Positions 1 through 7,780 of a stretch of 35,917 nt of DNA are shown here, piece after piece (position 1 is the stretch's first letter; each line of letters begins with the position of its first letter). Source of the DNA: Bacteroidales bacterium (GTDB taxonomy: Bacteria > Bacteroidota > Bacteroidia > Bacteroidales > P3); the NCBI GenBank assembly GCA_016283175.1, contig JAEEMK010000088.1, forward strand, positions 1 to 35,917, written 5' to 3'. The translations under genes were made by a program, and so were the position numbers. Under the pieces are notes generated by a model, which worked only from the letters and a program-made list of their open reading frames with translations, was not told the origin of the DNA and did not search any database.

Positions 1-169
1 GAATGCGGAAGAACGATGCCAGCGCAAGCCAGAAGCCGAACATAATAACGATAAGCAGCCAGTTGAAGAAGTTCAAGTGGTCGGTCAAGACAATCATCAG
101 CACCGTTATGGCCACGAAGATGGCCAAAAGGCTGAAAAGCAGTCGATATCCTTCTTTGTGTATGTACAT
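1..169 (-). CDS. psd: Phosphatidylserine decarboxylase, N-terminal part (runs off window)
   Basis: Only the first 56 codons lie in the window; the rest is beyond the left edge. The reading frame starts with ATG at 169 and reads MYIHKEGYRLL followed by two closely spaced hydrophobic segments and a short FFRI tail. Bacteroidota Psd proteins begin in this way, with an 'IHREG' motif, a membrane hairpin and a 'FFR' segment. The enzyme decarboxylates phosphatidylserine to phosphatidylethanolamine at the inner membrane. The start lies 4 nt after the cdsA stop, so the two are almost certainly one transcript, and cdsA makes the CDP-diacylglycerol that feeds this pathway. The catalytic LGST-type self-cleavage site cannot be seen, so the call rests on the N-terminus and the gene order. 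Confidence 0.75.
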   Translation of the reverse strand, partial: MYIHKEGYRLLFSLLAIFVAITVLMIVLTDHLNFFNWLLIVIMFGFWLALASFFRI

Positions 170-173
170 AGAC

Positions 174-1034
174 TTACATATAAATTATCCCTAAAAACAG
201 TAAAACAAAAGGAACAGCCATAAGTATGCTGTCGAAGCGGTCCAGCACACCGCCGTGCCCGGGCATAATGTTGCCGCTGTCCTTCACGCCGCAGTAGCGC
301 TTGAACATCGACTCAATCAGGTCGCCCAAGGTGCCTACCACGCTGCATATCAATCCGATGATAGCCCACCCCATAATGAGGATGTGGGGGTAGAAGAGTG
401 GCCCGACGAATATCGCCGCGGCGATGCAGAACACAACACCTCCTATTGTCCCTTCCCACGTCTTGTTGGGCGAGTGGCGCTCCCACATCTTGTGCTTTCC
501 GAGCAGCATACCGGTCATATAAGCAAAGCTGTCATTGACCCATATCAGGATGAAAATCATCATTGTCAATCCGGCTCCAACGCTCTGGACTTCGTTGAGC
601 AAAGCCAGCGGCGTCATAATCCAGATCGACGGCAGCAGGGTGTGTCCCACAGTAGTGAACGGCTCGCTGTCGTTGTGCCACAGCTGGACGAGGAAAGTGG
701 TCAGATACAAGACAGGTACCAAGCCTACCATTATCATTGCAAAATAGTATAGCGTGATAGGGTCGGAGCAGGTGCCATAGTTCGGGAAAATGGTCAAAGC
801 GACATAAGTGGCGATGCCGGCAATGAAAGCCATCGGCTTGTTGCTCTTCACGCCTTTCAACTCCAGATTGTGAACATACTCGTATATGCCGATGATGCCT
901 ATCGCAAAAAAGACGCAGGCAAAGACAGCGTTGCCCAGCAATGCGTTGTCCGTCCATTTCCCCAGGAAAATGCTGCAGACGACGATTGCTACATACACGG
1001 CTCCGCTTAGCGTTCTTGTCAAAAATTTATTCAT
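174..1034 (-). CDS. cdsA: Phosphatidate cytidylyltransferase (CDP-diglyceride synthase)
   Basis: The 286-aa integral membrane protein makes CDP-diacylglycerol from phosphatidate and CTP, the branch point for phospholipid synthesis. Hydrophobic segments run along the whole length. The family signature is present near the C-terminus: SMFKR, then VKDSGN, then PGHGGVLDRFDS, which carries the conserved Asp residues for metal and CTP binding. An additional conserved stretch, WVNDSFAYMTG, lies near the middle, and KTWEGTIGG follows it. Length and start (ATG at 1034, after a short gap from the LUD gene) are normal for Bacteroidales. It is the fourth gene of the rsfS-ftsH-LUD-cdsA-psd operon. Confidence 0.96.
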   Translation of the reverse strand: MNKFLTRTLSGAVYVAIVVCSIFLGKWTDNALLGNAVFACVFFAIGIIGIYEYVHNLELKGVKSNKPMAFIAGIATYVALTIFPNYGTCSDPITLYYFAMIMVGLVPVLYLTTFLVQLWHNDSEPFTTVGHTLLPSIWIMTPLALLNEVQSVGAGLTMMIFILIWVNDSFAYMTGMLLGKHKMWERHSPNKTWEGTIGGVVFCIAAAIFVGPLFYPHILIMGWAIIGLICSVVGTLGDLIESMFKRYCGVKDSGNIMPGHGGVLDRFDSILMAVPFVLLFLGIIYM

Positions 1035-1052
1035 TTGTATCTATGGTTAAAG

Positions 1053-1697
1053 TCAATTCGTCTCGTCTTCAATCAGTATCAGGTACAGTTTCTGCTGCCC
1101 TTTGCGGTATGCGTAGCTGCTCGGCTGGGTGATGATTATCTGTTCAGGATAGTCGGTATAGAGTGTCTTGAGCCTGTCGTTGGCCGTCTGCCAGTCGGCA
1201 ACCACCTGCGAGGTGAAGGCCAGCACCACTGTCGTTTCGGGAAGCGAAGGTATGGTCTTGCCGAGTCCCAGATTGGAAGTGATGACTATGCCGCCCTGCC
1301 AGGCTATGAGGGCCTCACAAAGCGTGGCACCGAAGGGATAGCGCTTCGTGGGTTCGCACAGGCAGCAGTTTTCCATACCTATATGTCCAAGAAACGAGGC
1401 GAGATTCTCGCTGGCACAACCAATCACTATGTCTCCGTGACGGTGTTGTATCTCCTCCATCCGTTGGCGTATGTCGTTCTCGTTAAGACAGTAGTACATC
1501 GTGCCGCCAGCCTGTGTGAAATGCTGCGCAAAGGCAACGCTGAGGTCTTCTTCGCTGACAACCTCGGCTGTGTCGGTGGCATTGTCACCGTTGGCGATGT
1601 CATTGCGGTCTATCAGTGCCTCGCGAATGTCTTTCATCACTCTGTCCTTGCGCAGACTTCCCGCCTGTAAAACCTGACTGTGTCGGTCGTCTTTCAT
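1053..1697 (-). CDS. LUD-domain protein (LutC/YkgG-like)
   Basis: The 214-aa protein resembles the LUD family (LutC/YkgG type) that in other bacteria takes part in lactate utilisation. Visible family features are the central GDIVIGCASENLASFL region, the CLCEPTKRYPFGATLCEALIAW stretch (quoted in part as GATLCEALIAW) and the beta-strand segment GGIVITSNLG. No LutA or LutB gene is nearby. A LUD gene between ftsH and cdsA is a usual arrangement in Bacteroidales, so the context supports orthology but does not reveal the function. The ATG at 1697 is 47 nt after the ftsH stop; a second in-frame ATG 20 codons in (MKDIREAL) could be the true start. Confidence 0.8.
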   Translation of the reverse strand: MKDDRHSQVLQAGSLRKDRVMKDIREALIDRNDIANGDNATDTAEVVSEEDLSVAFAQHFTQAGGTMYYCLNENDIRQRMEEIQHRHGDIVIGCASENLASFLGHIGMENCCLCEPTKRYPFGATLCEALIAWQGGIVITSNLGLGKTIPSLPETTVVLAFTSQVVADWQTANDRLKTLYTDYPEQIIITQPSSYAYRKGQQKLYLILIEDETN

Positions 1698-1744
1698 CGG
1701 AATGAATGGTTAAAAAAGTTTGAAGGTTAAATGGTTTTAGGGAT

Positions 1745-3880
1745 TTACTCCTTGGGGTCTTCGTTCTTGTCTTCGTTCTTGTCTTCGTTCTTGTCTTCGT
1801 TCTTGTCTTCGTTATGGTTTCCCTCTTCCTTGTTTTCGTTCTTGCTTTCCCACGCTCTCGGACCATATATGTTCTCAACATCTTCGCGGAATATTACTTC
1901 GCGCTCGAACAGCAGGTTGGCCAGCTGGTCAAGTTTGTCGCGGCTGGCAAGAATAATGTCTTTGGCACGCTGATAAGCCTCTTCGATCATACGTTTCACC
2001 TCGTTGTCGATGGTCTCGTTGGTCTGTTCGCTGAATGGTTTTGTGAAGTTCCATTCGCTTTGGCCTGTCGAGTCGTAGTAGCTTATGTTGCCAACCTTGG
2101 GGCTCATACCGTAGTATGCCACCAACGAGAAAGCCATCTTCGTGGCGCGTTCCAGATCGTTGAGGGCTCCGGTCGAAATCTGTCCGAAAACCACTTCTTC
2201 GGCGGCGCGGCCGGCGACAAGCGATGTTATTTCGTCGAACATCTGCTCATATGTTGTTATCTGGCGTTCTTCGGGCAGGTACCAGGCGGCGCCCAATGCC
2301 TTGCCGCGCGGCACTATCGTCACCTTCACCAGCGGCTGGCCCCAGCGCAGCTGCCAGCTCACCGAGGCGTGACCCGATTCGTGGTAGGCAATGGTGCGTT
2401 TTTCCTCGGTGGTGATGACCTTCGAGCGCTTCTCCAATCCACCTATGATACGGTCTATGGCATCGAGGAAATCTTGTTTCTCAATCAGCGGCTTGTTTTT
2501 GCGGGCGGCAACAAGTGCAGCCTCGTTGCAGACGTTGGCAATGTCGGCTCCCGAGAAGCCGGGGGTCTGCTTCGACAGGAAATCCTTGTCGATGTCGTTG
2601 CCCAGTTTGAGGCCTTTCATATGCACCTCGAATATGGCTTTGCGCTCGTCGATGTCAGGCAGTTCCACGTAAATCTGACGGTCGAAGCGTCCGGCACGCA
2701 GCAGGGCCTTGTCGAGGATGTCGGCACGGTTGGTGGCGGCCATAACAATGACGCCGTTGTTTGTTCCGAAGCCGTCCATCTCTGTAAGCAGCTGGTTCAG
2801 CGTGTTCTCGCGCTCGTCGTTGGCGTTGCTCATACCTCCGCGGCTGCGGGCACGGCCCACGGCGTCGATCTCGTCGATGAAGATAATGCAAGGAGCTTTC
2901 TTCTTGGCTTCCTCAAAGAGATCGCGGACGCGCGAAGCACCGACGCCGACAAACATCTCGACGAAGTCGCTTCCCGACATCGAGAAGAAGGGCACGTTGG
3001 CTTCGCCGGCAACAGCTTTGGCCAGCAGCGTCTTGCCGGTACCCGGAGGACCAACCAGCAATACGCCCTTGGGTATCTTGCCGCCCAGGGCGGTGTATTT
3101 CTTCGGGTTCTTGAGGAAATCGACAACCTCCATCACTTCTTCCTTGGCTCCTGCCAGGCCGGCTACATCCTTGAAAGTCACGTTGGTCGACGTTTTGCCG
3201 TCATAAATCTTGGCCTTCGACTTGCCGACGCTGAATATTCCGCCGCCGCCACCGCCCATCTGACGGTTGGTTATGCGGCTCATAATGAAGAAGAAGAATA
3301 TCAGCATCAGCAGCGGGCCGAACCAATACATCACCTTTTCCCACGTCTTGTCGCTCTCGCGGGCCTTGAGTTCAATGTGGCTGTTGCGGCGTATTTCGTT
3401 GATGCGTCCGATATTGACATATCCGTTGCTGTCGGCGAGACCGGCTGTGTCGCGTTCAAAATTCTGCTGTGCCACCATATCGAGGTCGCTCTTGAACGTT
3501 TCGATGTCGACAAACTTGTAGATATAATGTCCGGCATCCTTCATATCTTTGATGCCACGGGTGATGTCGTTGTACGAGCTGTCGCCCTGCAGCGCCTCCT
3601 CTTTGATGAAAATCTCGGCGCGTTCCTTGTCGACCACCACTATCTCCTTCTGGTCGCCCTTGCGAAGTATCTCGTCAAGGCGGCTCCAACCAATTTCCTT
3701 GCTGCCACCGCGGCTGCCGCCGCCAAGCCATACGCCGCCAAGCGATATTATTATGACGGCATAGACAATGTACATCACCCAGTCGGAACCCTTTTTCTTC
3801 CCGTTGCCGGGCTTGTTGTTGCCCTGCTTGTTCAGAGGGTTGTTCTGTCTCGTCTTTTTATTGTTGTTGTTTTCGCTCAT
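1745..3880 (-). CDS. ftsH: ATP-dependent zinc metalloprotease FtsH
   Basis: The 711-aa membrane-bound AAA+ protease degrades misassembled membrane proteins and short-lived regulators. Order of parts: Asn/Lys-rich cytoplasmic N-tail (1-32), first membrane helix (about 33-53), periplasmic domain (about 60-180), second helix (about 182-202), a Gly-rich linker (GGGGGG near 209), then the AAA domain with Walker A GPPGTGKT (277-284), Walker B IIFIDEID (332-339) and the second region of homology ending in GRFDRQI (about 397-403). The zinc motif HESGH is at 500-504. The acidic/basic C-tail is made of NEDK repeats encoded by a 12-bp tandem repeat. The gene follows rsfS with a 23-nt gap. All catalytic motifs are intact. 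Confidence 0.98.
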   Translation of the reverse strand: MSENNNNKKTRQNNPLNKQGNNKPGNGKKKGSDWVMYIVYAVIIISLGGVWLGGGSRGGSKEIGWSRLDEILRKGDQKEIVVVDKERAEIFIKEEALQGDSSYNDITRGIKDMKDAGHYIYKFVDIETFKSDLDMVAQQNFERDTAGLADSNGYVNIGRINEIRRNSHIELKARESDKTWEKVMYWFGPLLMLIFFFFIMSRITNRQMGGGGGGIFSVGKSKAKIYDGKTSTNVTFKDVAGLAGAKEEVMEVVDFLKNPKKYTALGGKIPKGVLLVGPPGTGKTLLAKAVAGEANVPFFSMSGSDFVEMFVGVGASRVRDLFEEAKKKAPCIIFIDEIDAVGRARSRGGMSNANDERENTLNQLLTEMDGFGTNNGVIVMAATNRADILDKALLRAGRFDRQIYVELPDIDERKAIFEVHMKGLKLGNDIDKDFLSKQTPGFSGADIANVCNEAALVAARKNKPLIEKQDFLDAIDRIIGGLEKRSKVITTEEKRTIAYHESGHASVSWQLRWGQPLVKVTIVPRGKALGAAWYLPEERQITTYEQMFDEITSLVAGRAAEEVVFGQISTGALNDLERATKMAFSLVAYYGMSPKVGNISYYDSTGQSEWNFTKPFSEQTNETIDNEVKRMIEEAYQRAKDIILASRDKLDQLANLLFEREVIFREDVENIYGPRAWESKNENKEEGNHNEDKNEDKNEDKNEDKNEDPKE
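1758..1812. repeat. 12-bp tandem repeat in the 3' end of ftsH
   Basis: About 4.6 copies of a 12-bp unit (plus strand TCTTCGTTCTTG) are present with no mismatches. On the coding strand they encode the peptide NEDK repeated, finishing NEDPKE. The unit is a multiple of three, so copy-number change would lengthen or shorten the tail without a frameshift. Expansion by replication slippage is the likely origin (inference). Confidence 0.95.
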
Positions 3881-3903
3881 TATCTTCTTTCAAAAATCAT
3901 AGT

Positions 3904-4272
3904 TTATAATTCAACCTTCTCGGCATCGGCCCAAAGTTGTTCCAAACGGTAGTGGTCGCGCTTGTCTTTCAGGAAGATATGCACCACTACGTCGAAATAG
4001 TCCATCAGTATCCACTCAGCGTTGTCATAGCCTTCTATGCGTAGCGGATTGGAACCCGTAGCCTTCTTGATGCTTTCAAACACACCGTCGCAGATGGCTT
4101 CGGTGTGCGACGGCACGTTGCCGCTGCAGATGACGAAGTAGTTGGCAGGCGCCGACTGCACTCCCTGCAGGTCCAATATCACAGTGTCGAGACCTTTTTT
4201 GTTCTCGATGCCAAGCGCTGCGAGCTTTGCAAGCGCCTTGCTTTCAGTTAGTTTATCTTTGTTTATTGCCAT
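3904..4272 (-). CDS. rsfS: Ribosomal silencing factor RsfS
   Basis: The 122-aa protein binds L14 (uL14) on the large ribosomal subunit and blocks subunit joining when nutrients are scarce. Family features visible are the central 'VILDL' strand, a YFVICSG strand near residue 47, and the C-terminal block EWILMDYFDVVVHIF, the RsfS/Iojap hallmark. I chose ATG at 4272 (MAINKDKL): a longer frame would begin at a TTG at 4290, only a few nucleotides after the -7 box, where transcription should start. It is the first gene of the operon leading into ftsH, an order common in Bacteroidota. Confidence 0.95.
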   Translation of the reverse strand: MAINKDKLTESKALAKLAALGIENKKGLDTVILDLQGVQSAPANYFVICSGNVPSHTEAICDGVFESIKKATGSNPLRIEGYDNAEWILMDYFDVVVHIFLKDKRDHYRLEQLWADAEKVEL

Positions 4273-4295
4273 TATATGTAAATAGTTCAAATTTG

Positions 4296-4303
4296 CAAAA
4301 ATA
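4296..4303 (-). promoter_or_regulatory. Promoter -7 box for the rsfS-ftsH operon
   Basis: The minus strand reads TATTTTTG, an exact match to the Bacteroidota -7 consensus TAnnTTTG, 24 nt before the rsfS start codon. No TTTG lies at the ideal 19-20 nt distance upstream, so the -33 element is weak or absent. Confidence 0.7.
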
Positions 4304-4385
4304 CGAAAAAAAAACTTTACACGGGCTGAAAACGTTCCACAAGGATAAAAAAAATAAAGACATTACGTTTTCGAAGTCCTGCAAC

Positions 4386-4398
4386 TGACAAAATGTCA
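4386..4398. promoter_or_regulatory. Operator-like 13-bp palindrome, copy 1
   Basis: TGACA-AAA-TGTCA is a perfect palindrome with a 3-nt centre, followed on the plus strand by seven T residues (4401-4407). A 15-nt word containing it, ACTGACAAAATGTCA, occurs again at 4718-4732. It lies about 83 nt upstream of the rsfS -7 box. A regulator binding site or a small plus-strand terminator are both possible. Confidence 0.5.
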
Positions 4399-4477
4399 TA
4401 TTTTTTTGAGTCTCTTTACGACCTTTTTTTACCGTCAATACCCATAGCGGCCTCCAAAATTGAAGTGTAAAAAAGAT

Positions 4478-4600
4478 GTTATTTCCATAAACCAACCCTG
4501 GTCGTTGTACAGTATATGTACAGTATTTGTACAGTATATGTACGCTTTAGAAGCGTACATATACTGTACAAATACTGTACATATACTGTACAACGACCAG
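4478..4600. repeat. Large palindromic element, copy 1 (perfect 50-bp inverted repeat plus flank box)
   Basis: Arms 4498-4547 and 4551-4600 are exact reverse complements over 50 nt, with a 3-nt loop TAG. From the outside inwards an arm is CTGGTCGT, then 11-bp units TGTACAGTATA, TGTACAGTATT, TGTACAGTATA, then the tip TGTACGCTT. Outside the left arm lies a box GTTATTTCCATA (4478-4489) and CCCTGG overlapping the arm end, both related to flanks of the other two copies. The element sits after the tsaE terminator and about 195 nt before the rsfS -7 box. The spacer 4273-4758 holds no gene I can support. Confidence 0.95.
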
Positions 4601-4633
4601 TGATAGTGTTGTTAAACAGTGTGTTATGAAGAC

Positions 4634-4681
4634 GAAAAAAGAGAACTCCCTAAAGGCGTTGAATTAGGCTTTTGGGGAGTT
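4634..4681 (-). terminator. Rho-independent terminator after tsaE
   Basis: On the minus strand, AACTCCCCAAAAGC pairs with GCCTTTAGGGAGTT (14 bp with two G-T pairs, about 10-nt loop), followed by CTCTTTTTTC. It lies 78 nt after the tsaE stop and would end the minus-strand DUF1599-to-tsaE transcript. Confidence 0.75.
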
Positions 4682-4716
4682 GGTAGGTTAAAAACGATGC
4701 TGTCGCGTGGGTACCC

Positions 4717-4741
4717 GACTGACAAAATGTCAGTCTTTTTT
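4717..4741 (+). terminator. Terminator-like palindrome on the plus strand, copy 2 of the TGACA palindrome
   Basis: GACTGACA-AAA-TGTCAGTC forms an 8-bp stem with a 3-nt loop and is followed by six T residues on the plus strand. Both neighbouring genes are on the minus strand, so a plus-strand terminator here has no obvious client. The core repeats the palindrome at 4386-4398. It may be an operator, or it may end an antisense or small RNA (inference). Confidence 0.5.
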
Positions 4742-4758
4742 CGCAGGTGATTTTTAAA

Positions 4759-5181
4759 CTATTCCTCTACCGCGGCGGTCAGTGTGCGAATGCCGTTCTG
4801 CTCGGCGATTTCGATGCGCAGGTAGTGGTCGGGTAGAAGGGGTTCTATTTTCTCGGTCCATTCGGTGAAGCACCAACAGCCAGAATAGAAGTATTCTTCA
4901 TAGCCGATGTCGTAGGCTTCGTCGAGGTTCTTGAGACGGTAGAAGTCGAAATGGTAGATTGGCTCGCCGTTGTGGTCGGCGTACTCGTTGACGATGGCGA
5001 AGGTGGGGCTGCAGACGTTCTGCTCAACGCCCAGCTGTGCGCAGATCTCCTTGATGAGTGTCGTTTTGCCGACACCCATTGACCCGAAGAAGGCGTAGAA
5101 ACGTTCGCCAGGGAACTTTTCAAGCAGTTGATGGGCTACGTCTGGCAACTGCTCAATATTATTGAAAGTCAGAGATAGCAT
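4759..5181 (-). CDS. tsaE: tRNA threonylcarbamoyladenosine biosynthesis ATPase TsaE
   Basis: The 140-aa P-loop ATPase works with TsaB and TsaD to make the t6A modification at position 37 of ANN-decoding tRNAs. The Walker A loop GSMGVGKTT is at about 33-41, followed by the family motifs CSPTFAIVNEY (around residue 57) and HFDFYRL (around residue 77), and EWTEKIEPLLP towards the end. Length is normal. It is the last gene of the minus-strand group and is followed by a terminator. tsaB and tsaD are not in the window. Confidence 0.96.
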   Translation of the reverse strand: MLSLTFNNIEQLPDVAHQLLEKFPGERFYAFFGSMGVGKTTLIKEICAQLGVEQNVCSPTFAIVNEYADHNGEPIYHFDFYRLKNLDEAYDIGYEEYFYSGCWCFTEWTEKIEPLLPDHYLRIEIAEQNGIRTLTAAVEE

Positions 5182-5233
5182 TTTTTAGTTGAATGTTGTT
5201 TTTGGGGAGCTAAGAGGAATTTACGTTTTCCGC

Positions 5234-5800
5234 TTATCTCAGCCTGTCGGCGGCGCGCACTTTCATCTCGTCTTTCTTAATGGCACGTTGTGCCAGATAG
5301 AGCAATACTATCGTAACGATTGGAATGATGGTTCCCGGAGTGAGCATATCAACGTTGATGGGTTGGTCGGTAAAGTGCAGCTCCTGCAATACACGCAGGT
5401 ATCCTCCATTGCCGCCGGCACCGTTGATAGCCCAGAAGAAAATGAGAAAGATGTACACGATGTTAAGCAGGGCTCCGCAGGCCACGACACGCATCTGAAG
5501 GATGCGGTTCTTATATAGAAATATGCTCACCAGCGCGATGACGCCCACCAGCGCGGCCACCAGTCCAAGCACCCATACGCCTTTGAGATGTACGATGTCT
5601 TGACCGATGTAAGTGATCTGTGTTAGGTCGTTGTTGTTGTCGGCATAGCGGCTGTCTTTGCCAATGAGTTGCAGTTCGGATGTGGTTTCGCCTTCTCCGC
5701 TCAGGCTGGGCATTGTGTAAATGGCTATGGGGAATTGGAAAAGCATTATGATGCCTACTGTTGCAAGTACTAAAAAGAATGATTGAATGCGCTGTAACAT
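5234..5800 (-). CDS. DUF4293-type integral membrane protein
   Basis: This 188-aa protein begins MLQRIQSFFLVLATVGIIM, the typical N-terminus of the Bacteroidota DUF4293 family, and has four hydrophobic segments (about residues 5-27, 68-95, 100-125 and 150-170) separated by a polar extracytoplasmic loop. The C-terminus is short and basic (AQRAIKKDEMKVRAADRLR). No function is established for the family. It lies 52 nt before tsaE and 94 nt after the DoxX-like gene, in the same direction. The 94-nt spacer is very A-rich on the coding strand, as is usual before Bacteroidota start codons. Confidence 0.8.
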   Translation of the reverse strand: MLQRIQSFFLVLATVGIIMLFQFPIAIYTMPSLSGEGETTSELQLIGKDSRYADNNNDLTQITYIGQDIVHLKGVWVLGLVAALVGVIALVSIFLYKNRILQMRVVACGALLNIVYIFLIFFWAINGAGGNGGYLRVLQELHFTDQPINVDMLTPGTIIPIVTIVLLYLAQRAIKKDEMKVRAADRLR

Positions 5801-5894
5801 TTTAGTTTTAGGTTTTTGTTTTTTTTTTTTGTTTTAAGGTTTTAAAGGATTGTTTGGTTTGAATGGGTGAATGGATGCAGATAAATGACAAACG

Positions 5895-7073
5895 CTATTC
5901 TTCAACTTCAAAGGGGTAGTCCTTGATTTTGTCAGCGTTCTTGTAGTGCCATTTGCCTTTGACGGTGGCTTCTTCCATCAGCACAAAGCCGGGGTTGCTG
6001 CGTATCATAGCTTCGATGGCTTTGTCGTCGCTGAAATAGTATTCAACATCCATCAGGGTGTTGCCATAGAGGAACTGCAGCAGTTCGCTCTGTTCTGCAC
6101 TGCTGACGACGGCAAAGCGTATGCCACGTTCTTCGGCCAGTTGTTTGATGTCGGCAATGGCTTTGACTCCACGTCCATTGACATCGCCGACGTGATGTAT
6201 GGTGCACAGCATTACAGGACCGTCGACGGCACCAATCAGGTCGAATGTGTAGTCCTCACCGTCGGCGTCAACGACGGGGAAGGAAACTATGCTGTCGTTC
6301 TTGGGATTGACAATCTCGTAGGGGCTTACGGTGGAGGTTCCAACCCATTCCCATTTGTCGCCCCATTCGGGGTCGGCGGCATAGCAATCCATCAGTTCTT
6401 TGGAATCCATAGTCTTGAATTCTCCAGTTGCTTTGTTTTTGTATGTCACTTGGTTGGTTGTCTCAAGACCTTCGTCAAGGTTTTTGATCATTTTGTTGCC
6501 AACTTTCCAAGGGCGGAAGTCGATGACTGGCTCGTTGTTGATGTTATAAAGTCCAAAGACAACCATTGCAGCGATGGCTGCCAGTGCTATAAGTGTATCG
6601 CGTTCGAAGTGTTTGGAGCGCGACCAGCGGCGGGCAAGGAATATGAAGACTGTGGGTACGTCGAGTATGATGTTCTTCCAGAAAGTCTGCCAGTTGGTGA
6701 GCTTCACGGCGTCGCCGAAACAGCCGCAGTCGTCCACTTTGTTGGTAATGGCGTCGTAGAGTGTGGTGGCTGTGAAAAAAGCCATCATCAGCAGCAACAG
6801 CCAGGCGGTGAGTTTGCGGAACGAGCCTGTGATGAGCATTATTCCGACAAGGAATTCGGCCGTGATGAGAGCCATTGAAAGGAATGGTGCCAGCGGCAGA
6901 GCCCAGTCGAACGACAGACCGCCGATGCTCCAGGCGGTCATATACTCCTCCACCTTGAAAGCGGTGCCAAGCGGATCGACGCCTTTGGTGAAGCTTGAGA
7001 AAAGGAACACCAGCCCTACAAACCAGCGGGCTATGACATAGATAATCGAATTGGTCTTGGATTCTTTAATCAT
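5895..7073 (-). CDS. DoxX-like membrane protein of the BT_3928 family
   Basis: The 392-aa protein has an N-terminal DoxX/MauE-like four-helix region (about residues 10-175), seen in IIYVIARWFVGLVFLFSSFTKG (first part IIYVIARWFVGLVFLFSSFT), the PLGTAFKVEEYM segment, the EFLVGIMLITG helix and a DDCGCFGDAVKLT loop with paired cysteines. The second half is soluble and resembles a thioredoxin-like domain without a CxxC (PVMLCTIHHVGDVNGRG, then FAVVSSAEQ). In Bacteroides the same protein type stands next to a DUF1599 gene, as it does here. A role in envelope redox chemistry can be guessed from the MauE likeness, but it is not established. Confidence 0.8.
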   Translation of the reverse strand: MIKESKTNSIIYVIARWFVGLVFLFSSFTKGVDPLGTAFKVEEYMTAWSIGGLSFDWALPLAPFLSMALITAEFLVGIMLITGSFRKLTAWLLLLMMAFFTATTLYDAITNKVDDCGCFGDAVKLTNWQTFWKNIILDVPTVFIFLARRWSRSKHFERDTLIALAAIAAMVVFGLYNINNEPVIDFRPWKVGNKMIKNLDEGLETTNQVTYKNKATGEFKTMDSKELMDCYAADPEWGDKWEWVGTSTVSPYEIVNPKNDSIVSFPVVDADGEDYTFDLIGAVDGPVMLCTIHHVGDVNGRGVKAIADIKQLAEERGIRFAVVSSAEQSELLQFLYGNTLMDVEYYFSDDKAIEAMIRSNPGFVLMEEATVKGKWHYKNADKIKDYPFEVEE

Positions 7074-7116
7074 TATGAATAGTTTAAAGGTTTAAAATTT
7101 AAAGGTTTGATGGTTT

Positions 7117-7695
7117 TCAATTTTCTGTTCCCGGTTTCACGTTACCGAGTCTGATAAGGCAGAAAAGCGAGTAGTTGATAATGTCCATATATCCGCCCTC
7201 CACGCCTTCTGAAATGAGTGTCTTCCCGTCGTTGTCTTCGATTTGCTTTATGCGTTTCAGTTTCATCAAAATGAGGTCGGTCATCGAACTGACACGCATC
7301 TGGCGCCACGCTTCGCCATAGTCGTGGTTTTTGTCAAGCATCAGCTTTACGGTGCGTCCCAGGTGCTTGTCGTAGAGTTCCATTGCCTTTTCGAGCGGCA
7401 GTTCCATACTGTCTTCACTTTCAGCTTTCTGTACTTCACTTCCAAGTTCTTGTTGTATCAGTGCCATAACAGCATAATTGACCATAGCTACATATTCGCC
7501 GCGGACATCGTCGCCTATGCGGTTCTCGCCAGTCTCCTCGATGCTGCGTATGCGGTTGGCCTTGATGAAAATTTGGTCGGTGAGCGATGGCAGCCTGAGG
7601 ATGCGCCACGAGGTGCCATAGTCGCGAGTCTTTTTCTCAAAGATGTCGCGGCAGAGTTTTGTCTGTATCTCGAATTCTTTTTCTGTCTGGGTCAT
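7117..7695 (-). CDS. DUF1599-domain protein with internal duplication
   Basis: The 192-aa protein consists of two similar halves. The first carries RDYGTSWRILRLPSLTDQIF and the second carries HDYGEAWRQMRVSSMTDLIL; each is followed by a basic 'RIRSIEE / RIKQIED' segment. This duplicated arrangement is that of DUF1599 proteins, for which I know no demonstrated function. I place the start at ATG 7695 (MTQTEKEFEIQ); the longer frame to 7761 has an unrelated N-terminal extension. It heads the minus-strand group and is divergent from folP, sharing an 85-nt spacer. Confidence 0.85.
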   Translation of the reverse strand: MTQTEKEFEIQTKLCRDIFEKKTRDYGTSWRILRLPSLTDQIFIKANRIRSIEETGENRIGDDVRGEYVAMVNYAVMALIQQELGSEVQKAESEDSMELPLEKAMELYDKHLGRTVKLMLDKNHDYGEAWRQMRVSSMTDLILMKLKRIKQIEDNDGKTLISEGVEGGYMDIINYSLFCLIRLGNVKPGTEN

Positions 7696-7780
7696 TTGGT
7701 TTTTCGCGTTTTGAGACAATAATAGAAGCTTTTTTGATATTCGCACAATTAAACAACGCAATGTCCGTTCTTTTATTGTT

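Noticed and set aside
1814-3952. 712-codon open frame on the plus strand opposite ftsH
   Set aside because: It mirrors the ftsH codons, has no recognisable domain, and ftsH carries every family motif.
4253-4495. 80-codon frame upstream of rsfS
   Set aside because: It overlaps the rsfS start and promoter and has no family likeness.
4498-4600. Large palindromes as simple rho-independent terminators
   Set aside because: No T-run follows on either strand, the stems are far longer than usual, and copy 1 comes after a separate tsaE terminator.
4478-4600. Insertion sequence or transposon end at the palindromes
   Set aside because: No transposase gene and no target-site duplication are visible near any of the three copies; a non-autonomous mobile origin is still possible.
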